From assembly GCF_014200435.1 (NCBI RefSeq), contig NZ_JACHBR010000001.1:4964001-5028000 (forward strand): a stretch of DNA of 64,000 nucleotides, given 5' to 3'. The notes beneath the pieces were generated by a model. It was not told where the DNA came from. It saw nothing but the letters and a program-made list of their open reading frames with translations, and ran no database searches. The stretch comes from Sphaerisporangium krabiense (GTDB lineage: Bacteria; Actinomycetota; Actinomycetes; Streptosporangiales; Streptosporangiaceae). Position numbers and translations under genes: made by a program. Shown here piece after piece: positions 53,073 to 61,404 of this stretch (position 1 is its first letter; each line of letters begins with the position of its first letter).

Positions 53073-54277
53073 CGGTGCGGCTTCTCACCAACATCGGCAG
53101 GCTCTGGACCGGCAACGACGTCTGCAGCAACGCCGCGATCCTCGTCCACAACGACAGGATCGCCTGGGTCGGCCGAGCCGCCGACCTGCCGCAGAGCGTC
53201 CCCGGTGTCGTCGACGACATCGTCGACGTCGATCACGTCGAGAACCTCGGCGGCGCCCTCGTGACGCCCGGGCTCATCGACGCCCACACCCATCCGGTGT
53301 ACGCGGGCAACCGCTACGCCGAGCTGGCCATGCGCTCCGGCGGTTCCACGCTGAGCGCCATCACCGCGGCGGGCGGCGGCATCGGCTCCACCGTCACCGT
53401 CACCCGCGGCACCGACCCGTGGACCTTGTGCAACGGCGTCAGGGAGCGCCTGCGCGACTGGCTGCTCAACGGCACCACCACCGTCGAGGCCAAGACCGGC
53501 TACCACCTCACCCGCGACGGCGAGCTCGCCGACGTCCGGCTCCTGCGCGAGCTGGAGAAAGAGCCGATGATGCCGCGGGTGCACGTCACCTTCCTCGCCG
53601 CCCACGTCGTGCCGCCCGAGTACTTCGGCCGCCAGCGCGACTACGTCGAGGCCGTGGGCTCGTGGTGCGCCGACGCCGCCGCGGCCGGGGCCGACAGCGT
53701 CGACGTCTACTGCGACGAAGGGCACTTCACCACCGACGAGGCCCGGTGGGTCCTCGCCTCCGGCCGCAACGTCGGCCTCCTGCCGCGCATCCACGCCGGC
53801 GCCCACAAGCGGCGCGGCGCCGTCCAGCTCGCCGCCGAGCTCGGCTGCGCCTCCGCCGACCTGCTCTACAACACCTCCGACGAGGACATCGCCCTCCTCG
53901 GACGTTACGGCGTGCCCGCGGTCGTCTGCCCCGGCACCGCCCTCCAGCAGGGCAACCTGCCCCCGGTCCGCCGCATGCTCGCCCAGGGCGTCACCATCGC
54001 CCTCGGCAGCGACCACAACCCCGGCCACTGCGGCATCACCTCGATGTCGCTGGTCATCAGCCTCGCCGTCGCCGCCTTCGGCATCAGCGTCGGCGACGCC
54101 CTGCGCGCCGCCACCCTCGGCGGCGCGACCGTCCTCGGCGCTCCGGACCGCGGCGTCCTCGCCCCGGGCCGCCTCGCCGACATCGTCCAGTGGGACGCCG
54201 ACCACGAGGGCGCCTTCGCGTGGGGCTTCGGCCTGAAGCCCCGCCGCGTGTGGCGCGGCGGCACCCCCGTCCAGTAA
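53069..54277 (+). CDS. hutI: Imidazolonepropionase HutI
   Basis: 402 aa amidohydrolase opening the imidazolone ring in histidine degradation. Metal and substrate motifs: TPGLIDAHTHPVYAGNRYAE, VEAKTGYHL, FLAAHVVP, RIHAGAHK, ALGSDHNPGH. The ATG overlaps the stop of the 44-aa ORF. hutH, hutU and hutF/hutG are not in the window, so the pathway is split. Confidence 0.95.
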   Translation: MTVRLLTNIGRLWTGNDVCSNAAILVHNDRIAWVGRAADLPQSVPGVVDDIVDVDHVENLGGALVTPGLIDAHTHPVYAGNRYAELAMRSGGSTLSAITAAGGGIGSTVTVTRGTDPWTLCNGVRERLRDWLLNGTTTVEAKTGYHLTRDGELADVRLLRELEKEPMMPRVHVTFLAAHVVPPEYFGRQRDYVEAVGSWCADAAAAGADSVDVYCDEGHFTTDEARWVLASGRNVGLLPRIHAGAHKRRGAVQLAAELGCASADLLYNTSDEDIALLGRYGVPAVVCPGTALQQGNLPPVRRMLAQGVTIALGSDHNPGHCGITSMSLVISLAVAAFGISVGDALRAATLGGATVLGAPDRGVLAPGRLADIVQWDADHEGAFAWGFGLKPRRVWRGGTPVQ

Positions 54278-54440
54278 CCGCGTCCGGCGCCGCCACCCCG
54301 CGGCGTCCGGCGCCCCATCACCCGGCACGTCGCCGTCCTCCCGTTGACGATCATCGGCGGTGGGCACGCCCGGAACTCCGGAAACGACCGCCGTCACGGG
54401 GCCCTGTACAGAGCGGGGTGATCACCGGTAAGAACGTAGG

Positions 54441-55169
54441 GTGGTCGAGCCGCGTGCGAAATATGGTGTGGACGCTCCGGCGGTGCTGGCGGGGCTGGCC
54501 CTGGGCGGAGTGGCGGAGCTGGGTCTCGCCGTCGTGTGCTTCGCCGTCGGCTGGACGATCCTGGGGGTGATCCTCCTCGCCGGCGGTCTCATCCTGCTGG
54601 CCGGGGCCGCGTTCTTCGCCCACACGACCCTGCGGGGCAAGTTCCGGGTGTGGGACGCCGAGCTCGACGCGCTCGGCCTGACGGGCGGCGAGCACGTCCT
54701 CGACCTCGGCTGCGGCCGCGGCCTCGTGCTGCTGAAGGCCGCGGCCAGGGTGCCCCAGGGGAAGGCCACCGGCCTTGATCTGTGGAGCACCAAGGACCAG
54801 TCGGGCAACAGCCAGGACGCCACCCTGGCCAACGCCCGCGCCGAGGGCGTCGCCGGCCGGGTCGAGCTGGCCACCGGCGACATGCGTTCGCTGCCGTTCG
54901 ACGACGCCGCCTTCGACCTGGTGGTCTCCAGCCTCGCCGTCCACAACATCCCGGACGCGGACGGACGCGCCAGGGCGATCACCGAGGCGTTCCGGGTGCT
55001 GAAGCCGGGCGGCGTGCTGCGGATCGCCGACTTCCGGCACGCCGAGGCGTACGCCGCCGTGCTGCGCGAGCTCGGAGCGGCGGACGTCCAGGTGCGCGAC
55101 CTCGGCTGGCGCTTCTGGTACGGCGGCCCGCAGGGCCGCACGTCCATGCTGACCGCCCGGCGCCCCTGA
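54441..55169 (+). CDS. Membrane-anchored class I SAM-dependent methyltransferase
   Basis: 242 aa from the GTG at 54441. Two N-terminal hydrophobic helices (about residues 13-35 and 38-60) anchor a Rossmann-fold methyltransferase (motif I VLDLGCGRG, then GLDLWSTKDQSGN, ATGDMRSLPFDDAAFDLVVS, LKPGGVLRIADF). The substrate is unknown. It converges with the 3' end of the TOMM operon across 64 bases, so it is probably not part of that transcript, though a tailoring role cannot be excluded. Confidence 0.85.
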   Translation: MVEPRAKYGVDAPAVLAGLALGGVAELGLAVVCFAVGWTILGVILLAGGLILLAGAAFFAHTTLRGKFRVWDAELDALGLTGGEHVLDLGCGRGLVLLKAAARVPQGKATGLDLWSTKDQSGNSQDATLANARAEGVAGRVELATGDMRSLPFDDAAFDLVVSSLAVHNIPDADGRARAITEAFRVLKPGGVLRIADFRHAEAYAAVLRELGAADVQVRDLGWRFWYGGPQGRTSMLTARRP

Positions 55170-55233
55170 CGCCTCCCGCGCCGTTCGCCGCCGGGCGGCC
55201 CGCCATGCCGCCGGCGGCGGCGTCCCGCGAAGG

Positions 55234-56262
55234 TCAGCCGGGCAGACCGGCGAGCCAGGCGCGGACGGCGGCGAACAGGGCGGGGGCGTTGCGGTGCAGG
55301 TTGAGGGCGTGCCCGGCGCCCGGGAGCACGAACGTCGCGGGCCCGGCCCCGGGAGCCCAGAACCAGCTCTCCCACGCCTTGACGGCCGCCGCGTCGGTGC
55401 ACTGGAGGTAGAGGCCGTTGCAGAACAGGTCGTCGTGCTCGCCGACCGCGAGGAACACCGGCGCCCGCACGGCCGCCGAGATCGCCGGATCACCGGCCTC
55501 GGCGATCGTCGCCTGTTCGCCGGTCGTCATCGTGGACTTGGTCAGCTCGATGACCGGCGACATCGCCGGCGCGGCGCCGGACGCGTCGAGGAACAAGCCG
55601 GCCCGGGAGCCCGGCGCGGTGGTGAGGTAACCGGCCGGCGGGCGGGTCACGCCGAGAACGGGGTCGCCGGCGGCCGGCACGAGGGCGGCGTTGAGCGCGT
55701 CCAGCCTGGGCCCCACCGAGTGGACGAAGCCGGTCGCGACGACGGCGTCCAGGTCCGCGTGCCGGGCCGCGTCCGTGATCAGGACGCTCGCGCCGAACGA
55801 GTGCCCGACGCCGACCACCCGCCGGTAGGCGGTGCCGTCCACGGCGCCGGCCCGCAGCCGCGCCACCACCTGGTGGACGGCCTCGACCTCGCTGCCCAGG
55901 GTGAGCGCGTCCGCGGGAGCGCGGTCGCTCAGCCCGCTGCCGGGCCGGTCCAGGGCGAGGACGGCGTACCCGGCGTCGGTCATGGCGGTGACGTACGGCC
56001 GGGCGTCCGCCGTCGCGGGGGTGAGCCAGTACACCTGGTTGAACGTCGCGCCGGCCAGCAGCACCTGGACGGTCCCCGGGACCGGGCCCGCGGGCCGGCA
56101 CAGCGTCCCGCGCAGGGTGAGGGAGCGGCCGGCGACGTCCACCGGCACGGAGACCAGGCGGCAGCCCGCTCCGCCGGTCACCGCGGCGGCCGGAACGGCC
56201 GGCAGGCCGACGAGGGTCAGCGCCGCGAGAGCCGCGGCGACGAGAAGACGTGAGACGCGCAT
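55234..56262 (-). CDS. Secreted alpha/beta hydrolase, end of the TOMM operon
   Basis: 342 aa from the ATG at 56262 (a second ATG at 56265), with AGGAGG directly before it. A signal peptide (MRVSRLLVAAALAALTLVGLPAVPAAA) targets it outside. The hydrolase fold has the nucleophile elbow GVGHSFGAS, an acidic residue in VGEHDDLF and the catalytic His in LPGAGHALNLH. It begins seven bases after the LLM monooxygenase stop, so it is co-transcribed with the biosynthetic genes. It could trim or hydrolyse the exported peptide, or be a hitch-hiker. Confidence 0.85.
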   Translation of the reverse strand: MRVSRLLVAAALAALTLVGLPAVPAAAVTGGAGCRLVSVPVDVAGRSLTLRGTLCRPAGPVPGTVQVLLAGATFNQVYWLTPATADARPYVTAMTDAGYAVLALDRPGSGLSDRAPADALTLGSEVEAVHQVVARLRAGAVDGTAYRRVVGVGHSFGASVLITDAARHADLDAVVATGFVHSVGPRLDALNAALVPAAGDPVLGVTRPPAGYLTTAPGSRAGLFLDASGAAPAMSPVIELTKSTMTTGEQATIAEAGDPAISAAVRAPVFLAVGEHDDLFCNGLYLQCTDAAAVKAWESWFWAPGAGPATFVLPGAGHALNLHRNAPALFAAVRAWLAGLPG

Positions 56263-56272
56263 CATGGCCTCC

Positions 56273-57337
56273 TCAGGAACCGGCGGGGGCGAGAGCCGGC
56301 ATGACCTTGTCCAGGAACCGCTCCAGGCTCGCCACGGCGACCTCGCCGGGCACCGCGCCGAAGTCCATCTGCCAGAGGAACCCGTCGGCGCCGAGGGCCT
56401 CGGAGATCTGCTGGACGCGCTCGGCCACGGTGGCCGGGCCGCCGACGACGGCGCTGCCCATGGTCCGGAACGTCGCCGGGTCCAGCGCCCGGATCGCCCG
56501 GCTCATGCCGGTGTACCCGCGGTAGTCGTCCGACGTGACCGACTTCCACGGGTCGGTGGCCTCGGCCCACACCTCGAGGTAGGCCCGCAGCAACGGGTCG
56601 GCGGTGCGCCGCGCCTCCTCGTCGCTGTCGCCGACGTAGAGCGGCAGGCTCGCCACGACCCGGGGCGGGTGCGGGTGGCCGGCGTCGGCGTGCGCCTCGC
56701 GGTACACGGCGATGTGGTCGCTCATCTCGGTCAGCGGGGTCAGCGCGGGGGTGACCAGCAGGTTGTACCCCTGCTCCCCGATCCAGGCGAAGCTGGAGCG
56801 CGAGCGCACCGCCGCGATCCACACCGGCGGGTGCGGGCGCTGCACCGGCCGCGGCAGGGTGGTGACGTCCTGGAACCGGAAGAACGGCGTGTCGGCGCCG
56901 ACCCGCTCCTCGGTCCACAGCCGGACCACCGTCTCCACGGTCGCGGTGAAGCGTTCCCTGCTGCCGTCCAGCGGCACCTGGAAGGTGGCGAACTCCTGCG
57001 GCAGGTACGCCCGCGCGAACCCGACGTCGAGCCGTCCGCCGCTGATGGCGTCCACCATCGCCGCCTCGGAGGCGAGCTGGACGGGATGGTGGAAGACGGG
57101 CAGCACGCACCCCGTCATCAACCGGATCCGCGTCGTCGCGGCGGCCACGGCCGACAGGAACGCCAGCGGGCTCGGGCAGTAGCCGCCGTAGGCCCCGAGG
57201 TAGTGCTCGGTCATCTTCACGTGGCTCATCCCGCCCTGGTCGGCGAGACGGCTCAGCAGCAGCACGTCGCGGAAGTACTCCTCGGGCGCCTTGGTCGCGG
57301 GCGCGCAGTCCGGCAGCAGCGACAGGCCGTGGAACAT
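56273..57337 (-). CDS. LLM class flavin-dependent monooxygenase in the TOMM operon
   Basis: 354 aa from the ATG at 57337, preceded by AAAGGAA. Bacterial-luciferase-like barrel of the FMN type (HVKMTEHYLGAYGGYCPSPL, LMTGCVLPVFHHPVQLASEA, GGRLDVGFARAYLPQEFATF, RPHPPVWIAAVRS). Such enzymes oxygenate or dehydrogenate natural-product intermediates. It lies 26 bases after a CPBP protease gene. The larger in-frame ORF upstream is the shadow of that protease. Confidence 0.88.
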   Translation of the reverse strand: MFHGLSLLPDCAPATKAPEEYFRDVLLLSRLADQGGMSHVKMTEHYLGAYGGYCPSPLAFLSAVAAATTRIRLMTGCVLPVFHHPVQLASEAAMVDAISGGRLDVGFARAYLPQEFATFQVPLDGSRERFTATVETVVRLWTEERVGADTPFFRFQDVTTLPRPVQRPHPPVWIAAVRSRSSFAWIGEQGYNLLVTPALTPLTEMSDHIAVYREAHADAGHPHPPRVVASLPLYVGDSDEEARRTADPLLRAYLEVWAEATDPWKSVTSDDYRGYTGMSRAIRALDPATFRTMGSAVVGGPATVAERVQQISEALGADGFLWQMDFGAVPGEVAVASLERFLDKVMPALAPAGS

Positions 57338-57363
57338 GATGCGTTCCTTTCTCCACGCGGCGC

Positions 57364-58182
57364 TCAGGCCACGGCGAACAGGAAGAAGGTGACGTGCGCC
57401 ACCATCAGCGGGATCAGTACCGGGTAGTGCCAGAACAGGAGGCTGTGCGTCAGGCCCATCACGACCGCGCCGACGACGGGGAACATCGCCGCCCGCCAGG
57501 ACGACATCAGGAAGATCTGCATGACCGTGAACAGCGCGCAGGAGACGCCGATGGCGACGGCCGGACCGGCGTCGCGCAGCCAGGTCAGCACCAGTCCCCG
57601 GAAGACGACCTCCTCGCTGCCGACCTGCACGGCGGTGAGGGCGACGGCCAGGGGCAGCGAGACGACCTCCATGGTCTTGAGGTGGTGCCGGATCCACCCG
57701 CCCCGGGACAGGCCGAGCCACTGGCGCATCCGCTCGGCGCCCTCGGCGGTGGCGGCGGCGGTGGCGGGCATCGTGCGGGCGGAGGCGCGTTCCGCGGCGC
57801 GTCCGGCGGCGGCCCGCCGCCGTCCCATCGCCTGCGCCCCCTCGATCAGCACCCGGCACAGCAGCGAGCCGAGCGCGACCTCCCCGACGCCGATCGCGGC
57901 GCCGAGCGCGAGAAGCTCGGGCCGGTCGATTCCGGTCGGCAACGCCAGGATGTCGATGCCGGTGACCATGGCGAGCAGGGCCACGACCAGCACGTGGCTG
58001 GCACCGGCGGCGGCCAGCTCTAGGACGCCGCTGCGCTCGCCGGCGTCCCAGCGGCGGGGGAACGGCAGCAGGTGGGCGGCCCGGCGGCAGGCGGCGAACA
58101 GGGCCGCCTTGGCGTACTTGTAGTAGAGGACGACGAGGACGCCGAGCACGAGGACGCGCACCGGCCAGGGCAGGTCGCTCAC
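57364..58182 (-). CDS. CPBP family intramembrane protease 1 (SagE/Abi-like)
   Basis: 272 aa from a GTG overlapping the stop of the next CPBP gene (GTGA). Several transmembrane helices, with the CPBP catalytic motif SEEVVFRGLVLTWL and downstream histidines in GLTHSLLFWHYP and VAHVTFFLF. CPBP proteins in TOMM clusters (SagE) act as leader peptidases or immunity factors. It overlaps CPBP protease 2 by four bases. Confidence 0.88.
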   Translation of the reverse strand: MSDLPWPVRVLVLGVLVVLYYKYAKAALFAACRRAAHLLPFPRRWDAGERSGVLELAAAGASHVLVVALLAMVTGIDILALPTGIDRPELLALGAAIGVGEVALGSLLCRVLIEGAQAMGRRRAAAGRAAERASARTMPATAAATAEGAERMRQWLGLSRGGWIRHHLKTMEVVSLPLAVALTAVQVGSEEVVFRGLVLTWLRDAGPAVAIGVSCALFTVMQIFLMSSWRAAMFPVVGAVVMGLTHSLLFWHYPVLIPLMVAHVTFFLFAVA

Positions 58183-59000
58183 GCGGGCACCCCCCACACC
58201 CCTCGGGCGGGCGTCCGCCGGGACACCGGCTCGCTGCGCCGGTAGCGCCACACCCAGACGTTGAACACCACGTGGGCGACGGCCGCCGCGAGCACATTGC
58301 CGGTCAGCAGCGTCGCCGCGCACGTGAGCAGCGCCAGCGGCGTCTTGGCCAGCACCTGCACCCAGCCGAAGAAGACGTGCGAGCAGGCGAACACCGCCGC
58401 CGTCACGGCCAGGCCCGCCGCGGCGACCCGGACGTCGGACGGCAGCAGGGCGAGCCGGGTGAGCACGCCGCGGAAGACCAGCTCCTCTCCGACGGCCACG
58501 GCGACCAGCAGCTCCAGCCGGACCTGAAGGTCGCTGCCGGTGGGGGAGTAGTCGTTGCGGGCACGGACCAGGCCGGTGCGGCGGCGCTCGGCCGCGGCGG
58601 TGCCGGAGGCGGCGAACCCGGCCGGCCTGGCCGCGCTCATCCGGGGCGGAGGCGGCCCGCCGGGGGCCGGACGCCGGCCGCGCCCCGCGGTGGTGATCGC
58701 CCGGTCCACGCGGATGACGGCCAGGCCGAGCGCGAACCCCAGCACCACGCCCGCCGGCACCCCCCACCAGCCCGCGGCATGCCCTGGCACCGGCGCGACC
58801 ACGGCGACCGGCCCGAGCAGCGCGGCGGCCGCCGCGACCAGCGTCCCCATGAGCAGCACGTGGACGCCGAGCAGCGGCAGCCGCCGCACCCAGGCCCACC
58901 GGGTGTGCAGGTGGGCCGCGAGCGTCAGGCACGCCAGCGACAGCAGGGCGAGCGCCGTGAGGGCGTACGCCCTGGTGTCATGGATAGGGGTGGGGGTCAT
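58179..59000 (-). CDS. CPBP family intramembrane protease 2 (SagE/Abi-like)
   Basis: 273 aa. Multiple membrane helices, a Pro/Arg/Gly-rich cytoplasmic loop (about residues 105-150), then the catalytic motif GEELVFRGVLTRL and the histidines of FACSHVFFGW and VAHVVFNVWVW. Its start lies 23 bases inside the YcaO gene and its stop overlaps CPBP protease 1, so translation is tightly coupled. The two CPBP proteins differ enough that they are not a recent duplication. Confidence 0.88.
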   Translation of the reverse strand: MTPTPIHDTRAYALTALALLSLACLTLAAHLHTRWAWVRRLPLLGVHVLLMGTLVAAAAALLGPVAVVAPVPGHAAGWWGVPAGVVLGFALGLAVIRVDRAITTAGRGRRPAPGGPPPPRMSAARPAGFAASGTAAAERRRTGLVRARNDYSPTGSDLQVRLELLVAVAVGEELVFRGVLTRLALLPSDVRVAAAGLAVTAAVFACSHVFFGWVQVLAKTPLALLTCAATLLTGNVLAAAVAHVVFNVWVWRYRRSEPVSRRTPARGVWGVPA

Positions 59001-60324
59001 GGCGGCGGAACCCTCCGTAGGCGGCGAACCGCTCGTGCGCCGCGGCCGGGGCGCTCGGCAACGGCAGCGTCACCAGGTCGGGGCACCAGAACCGGGCCAC
59101 GACGAACCCCAGGGCGGCGACGTCGACGGTGGTGAAGTCGGCCGCGTACAGGCGCTTGCCGGTGGCGTGGAAGGCCCGCACCAGCTCGCGTACCCGCACG
59201 CCCGCCTGTCGCTCGTCGTCGGGCGGCAGGTCGTCGGCGGACACCTCGTCGCAGTCGGCGAAGCGCCGCTCCACCACGCGGGCGCCCTCCGGCTGGGCGG
59301 CGAACGACACGTTCGACTCCAGGTCGAAGATGTCCTCGCCCGCGGCGGGTTCCTGCTCGAACCGCTGCCGCAGCGCCGACCAGGTGGCCAGCCCGCGTAC
59401 GCCCGCCGCCTCCAGCAGCGCCCGGTACATGGCCCGTTCGAGCACCCCGTCGATGCCGAGCCCCACCGCGATCGCGGGCAGCCGGCCGTCCGGGCTGCGG
59501 ATCAGGCAGGCGACCGTGAACCCCGGCAGATCGGCGCTCGGCAGCAGGTGGAACTCGGGCCGGTCGCCCTTGGCGTCGAACGACTTCTGGATGACCCGTT
59601 GCAGCGCGGCGGTGCGGGACCCGGCGGTGATGCGCGCCGAGCGGCTGCCGCCGTACCAGTGGCTGAGCGCCGCGTCGATCTGCACCATCTCTTCCAGCGC
59701 GTTGAGCGCGGCCCGGTCGGGATCGGTGTGGGAGGCGGTGCCGGTGGACACGGCGGGAGACAGCCACGGCTCGCCCCTGGTGTCCTGGACGACGTAGCCG
59801 ACCAGCAGCATCTGGGCGGGCACCCAGCAGTCCGCGCCGCCGGCGAGCAGGGTGGCGCGCACCCAGCCGATCACGTCGTCGTCCCGGCGCGGCCGGAACG
59901 GGAACCCGGGGCGGGCGTACTGCTCGGGCGTGTACGGCGCGGCGGGTCCGGCGTCGCACAGCTCGCCCGCGTCGCGCAGCTCGTTCACCGAGGCGTGGCG
60001 GACGGGGAACCGCCCGCTCACCGGGGCGATGTAGCCGCCGTACCGCTCCACCACCTCGCCGAGCGTCCTGACGTGCGCCTCGAAGGGACGCAGCCCGTAC
60101 CCGCCGATGTGGTAGGCGCCGATCTTGGGCGCCGGCAGGCCGCGCAGCACGTGCACCCCTGTCAGCTCGCCACCGGCGACCATCAGCCTGGGGGCGCCCC
60201 GCTGGCGTTGCAGGAAGCCCATCGACGTCATCAGGCCGCACAGCGGTGAGTGCATCCGGGCCCGCAACCGGGCGGTGAACTGGTCGGGAGCCTCCGCGAG
60301 ACGCGCGTCCAGCACTTCACCCAT
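58978..60324 (-). CDS. YcaO-domain TOMM cyclodehydratase (D protein)
   Basis: 448 aa. ATP-dependent YcaO enzyme that turns Cys/Ser/Thr of a precursor peptide into azolines. ATP-binding features: VRTLGEVVERYGG (Glu90, Glu93-Arg94) and NALEEMVQIDA (Glu212-x-x-Gln215). The C-terminus is HDPHPYP, an exact PxPxP (residues 444-448), a hallmark of azoline-forming YcaO proteins. It overlaps the E1-like partner by 8 bases and CPBP protease 2 by 23 bases. Confidence 0.93.
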   Translation of the reverse strand: MGEVLDARLAEAPDQFTARLRARMHSPLCGLMTSMGFLQRQRGAPRLMVAGGELTGVHVLRGLPAPKIGAYHIGGYGLRPFEAHVRTLGEVVERYGGYIAPVSGRFPVRHASVNELRDAGELCDAGPAAPYTPEQYARPGFPFRPRRDDDVIGWVRATLLAGGADCWVPAQMLLVGYVVQDTRGEPWLSPAVSTGTASHTDPDRAALNALEEMVQIDAALSHWYGGSRSARITAGSRTAALQRVIQKSFDAKGDRPEFHLLPSADLPGFTVACLIRSPDGRLPAIAVGLGIDGVLERAMYRALLEAAGVRGLATWSALRQRFEQEPAAGEDIFDLESNVSFAAQPEGARVVERRFADCDEVSADDLPPDDERQAGVRVRELVRAFHATGKRLYAADFTTVDVAALGFVVARFWCPDLVTLPLPSAPAAAHERFAAYGGFRRHDPHPYP

Positions 60325-61342
60325 CGATCCACCGCCGCACGTCGAAGTACAGCTCGGTCGCCTCTCGCTGGGTGACGGGACCGCACGCCCGGCACCCCGG
60401 CAGGCGCAGCACCTCCGAGTAGGCGACCTCCATGCTCGGCACGTAGATCCCGAGCACCTTGCCCAGCGTCGGGGTGTACCCGGTGAGCGCGAGGTTCAGC
60501 GCCTCGAGGCCCACGTGGCCCGCGACCATCGCGCGCAGCGCCTCCAGCGTGGGCGGCTCGCCCGCCCGGACCGCCCGGCGGACCAGGGCGTCCTTGTACC
60601 GCTGGTAACCGGCGGACTCGCGCAGGTTCATCAGCACCCGGGTCTCGAAGCAGGCGAAGCACGCCGAGGTGGGCGGGTGGAACGAGGGGCCGATCAGCAC
60701 CATCGGGCCGTCGATGGCCGCCTGGATCCACGGGGTGCCGAGCGTCAGCGCGATCCTGTTGAGGACCGACAGCCGCAGCGGGTGCGGCTCCTCGGCGACG
60801 TGGACCAGCAGCCGTCCCCGCCACGGCTCGAACCGCTCGGCGAACCGTTCGAAGGCCAGCCCGTCCTCCAGCGCGACCAGGTCGGCCTCCAGCAGGGCCC
60901 GGTACGGCGCGGAGTCCTCGCCGGCGACCTCCACCCCGCCGGGCGCGCTCGGCTCCAGGACCCGGGCGGTCGCGGCGGCCAGGGGACCGCCGCCGAGGAC
61001 GACGATCGGCGGCGCGGGGGCCTCGGCGACGTAGGCGCCCGCGTTCTCGATGTAGGCGTCCAGCGCGGTCTCCGGTCCGCGGGCGATGACGCCGAGCTGG
61101 TCGAGGTGGTCGACCAGCGCCTCCACCTCGGCCCGGGTGACGCCGTTGGCCTTGGCCACCTCCGCGCGGCCGGTCGTGCCGTCGAGCCCGGTGAGCAGGC
61201 CGTACAGCCGGCCGGTGCGGGCGTGGTCGGTGAGGGTGTACGAGCGGACGTTCCAGACGCCGTGCCGGAGCTCGACCGTGTCCGCGTCGTGCGCGACGAC
61301 GCTGAAAGACGGTTTGATGCGCACGTTCTTGCTCTGTTGCAT
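60317..61342 (-). CDS. TOMM precursor leader-peptide-binding protein (E1-like, C protein)
   Basis: 341 aa. N-terminal winged-helix-like leader-binding region (about residues 7-100), a ThiF/E1-like Rossmann segment (PPIVVLGGGPLAAATARVLE) and a Cys4 zinc site made of Cys228-x-x-Cys231 (ACFACFE) and Cys317-x-x-Cys320 (GCRACG). E1-like proteins recruit the precursor leader and activate YcaO. C and D are separate genes here. An AGGAGAGG Shine-Dalgarno lies before the ATG at 61342. It overlaps the YcaO gene by eight bases. Confidence 0.9.
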   Translation of the reverse strand: MQQSKNVRIKPSFSVVAHDADTVELRHGVWNVRSYTLTDHARTGRLYGLLTGLDGTTGRAEVAKANGVTRAEVEALVDHLDQLGVIARGPETALDAYIENAGAYVAEAPAPPIVVLGGGPLAAATARVLEPSAPGGVEVAGEDSAPYRALLEADLVALEDGLAFERFAERFEPWRGRLLVHVAEEPHPLRLSVLNRIALTLGTPWIQAAIDGPMVLIGPSFHPPTSACFACFETRVLMNLRESAGYQRYKDALVRRAVRAGEPPTLEALRAMVAGHVGLEALNLALTGYTPTLGKVLGIYVPSMEVAYSEVLRLPGCRACGPVTQREATELYFDVRRWIDG

Positions 61343-61404
61343 GGATGCCTCTCCTTCCTGGTCCTTCCTGGTCCTGCCTGGATGGGCTGATCCGCCGCGC
61401 CTCG

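Noticed and set aside
55181..55220. Terminator between the methyltransferase and the hydrolase
   Set aside because: Only a 6-bp GGCGGC/GCCGCC stem in a GC-rich repeat, with no T-tract.
61343..61404. Precursor peptide gene in the largest gap of the TOMM operon
   Set aside because: Only 62 bases with no start plus core; it holds just the ribosome-binding region of the E1-like gene.
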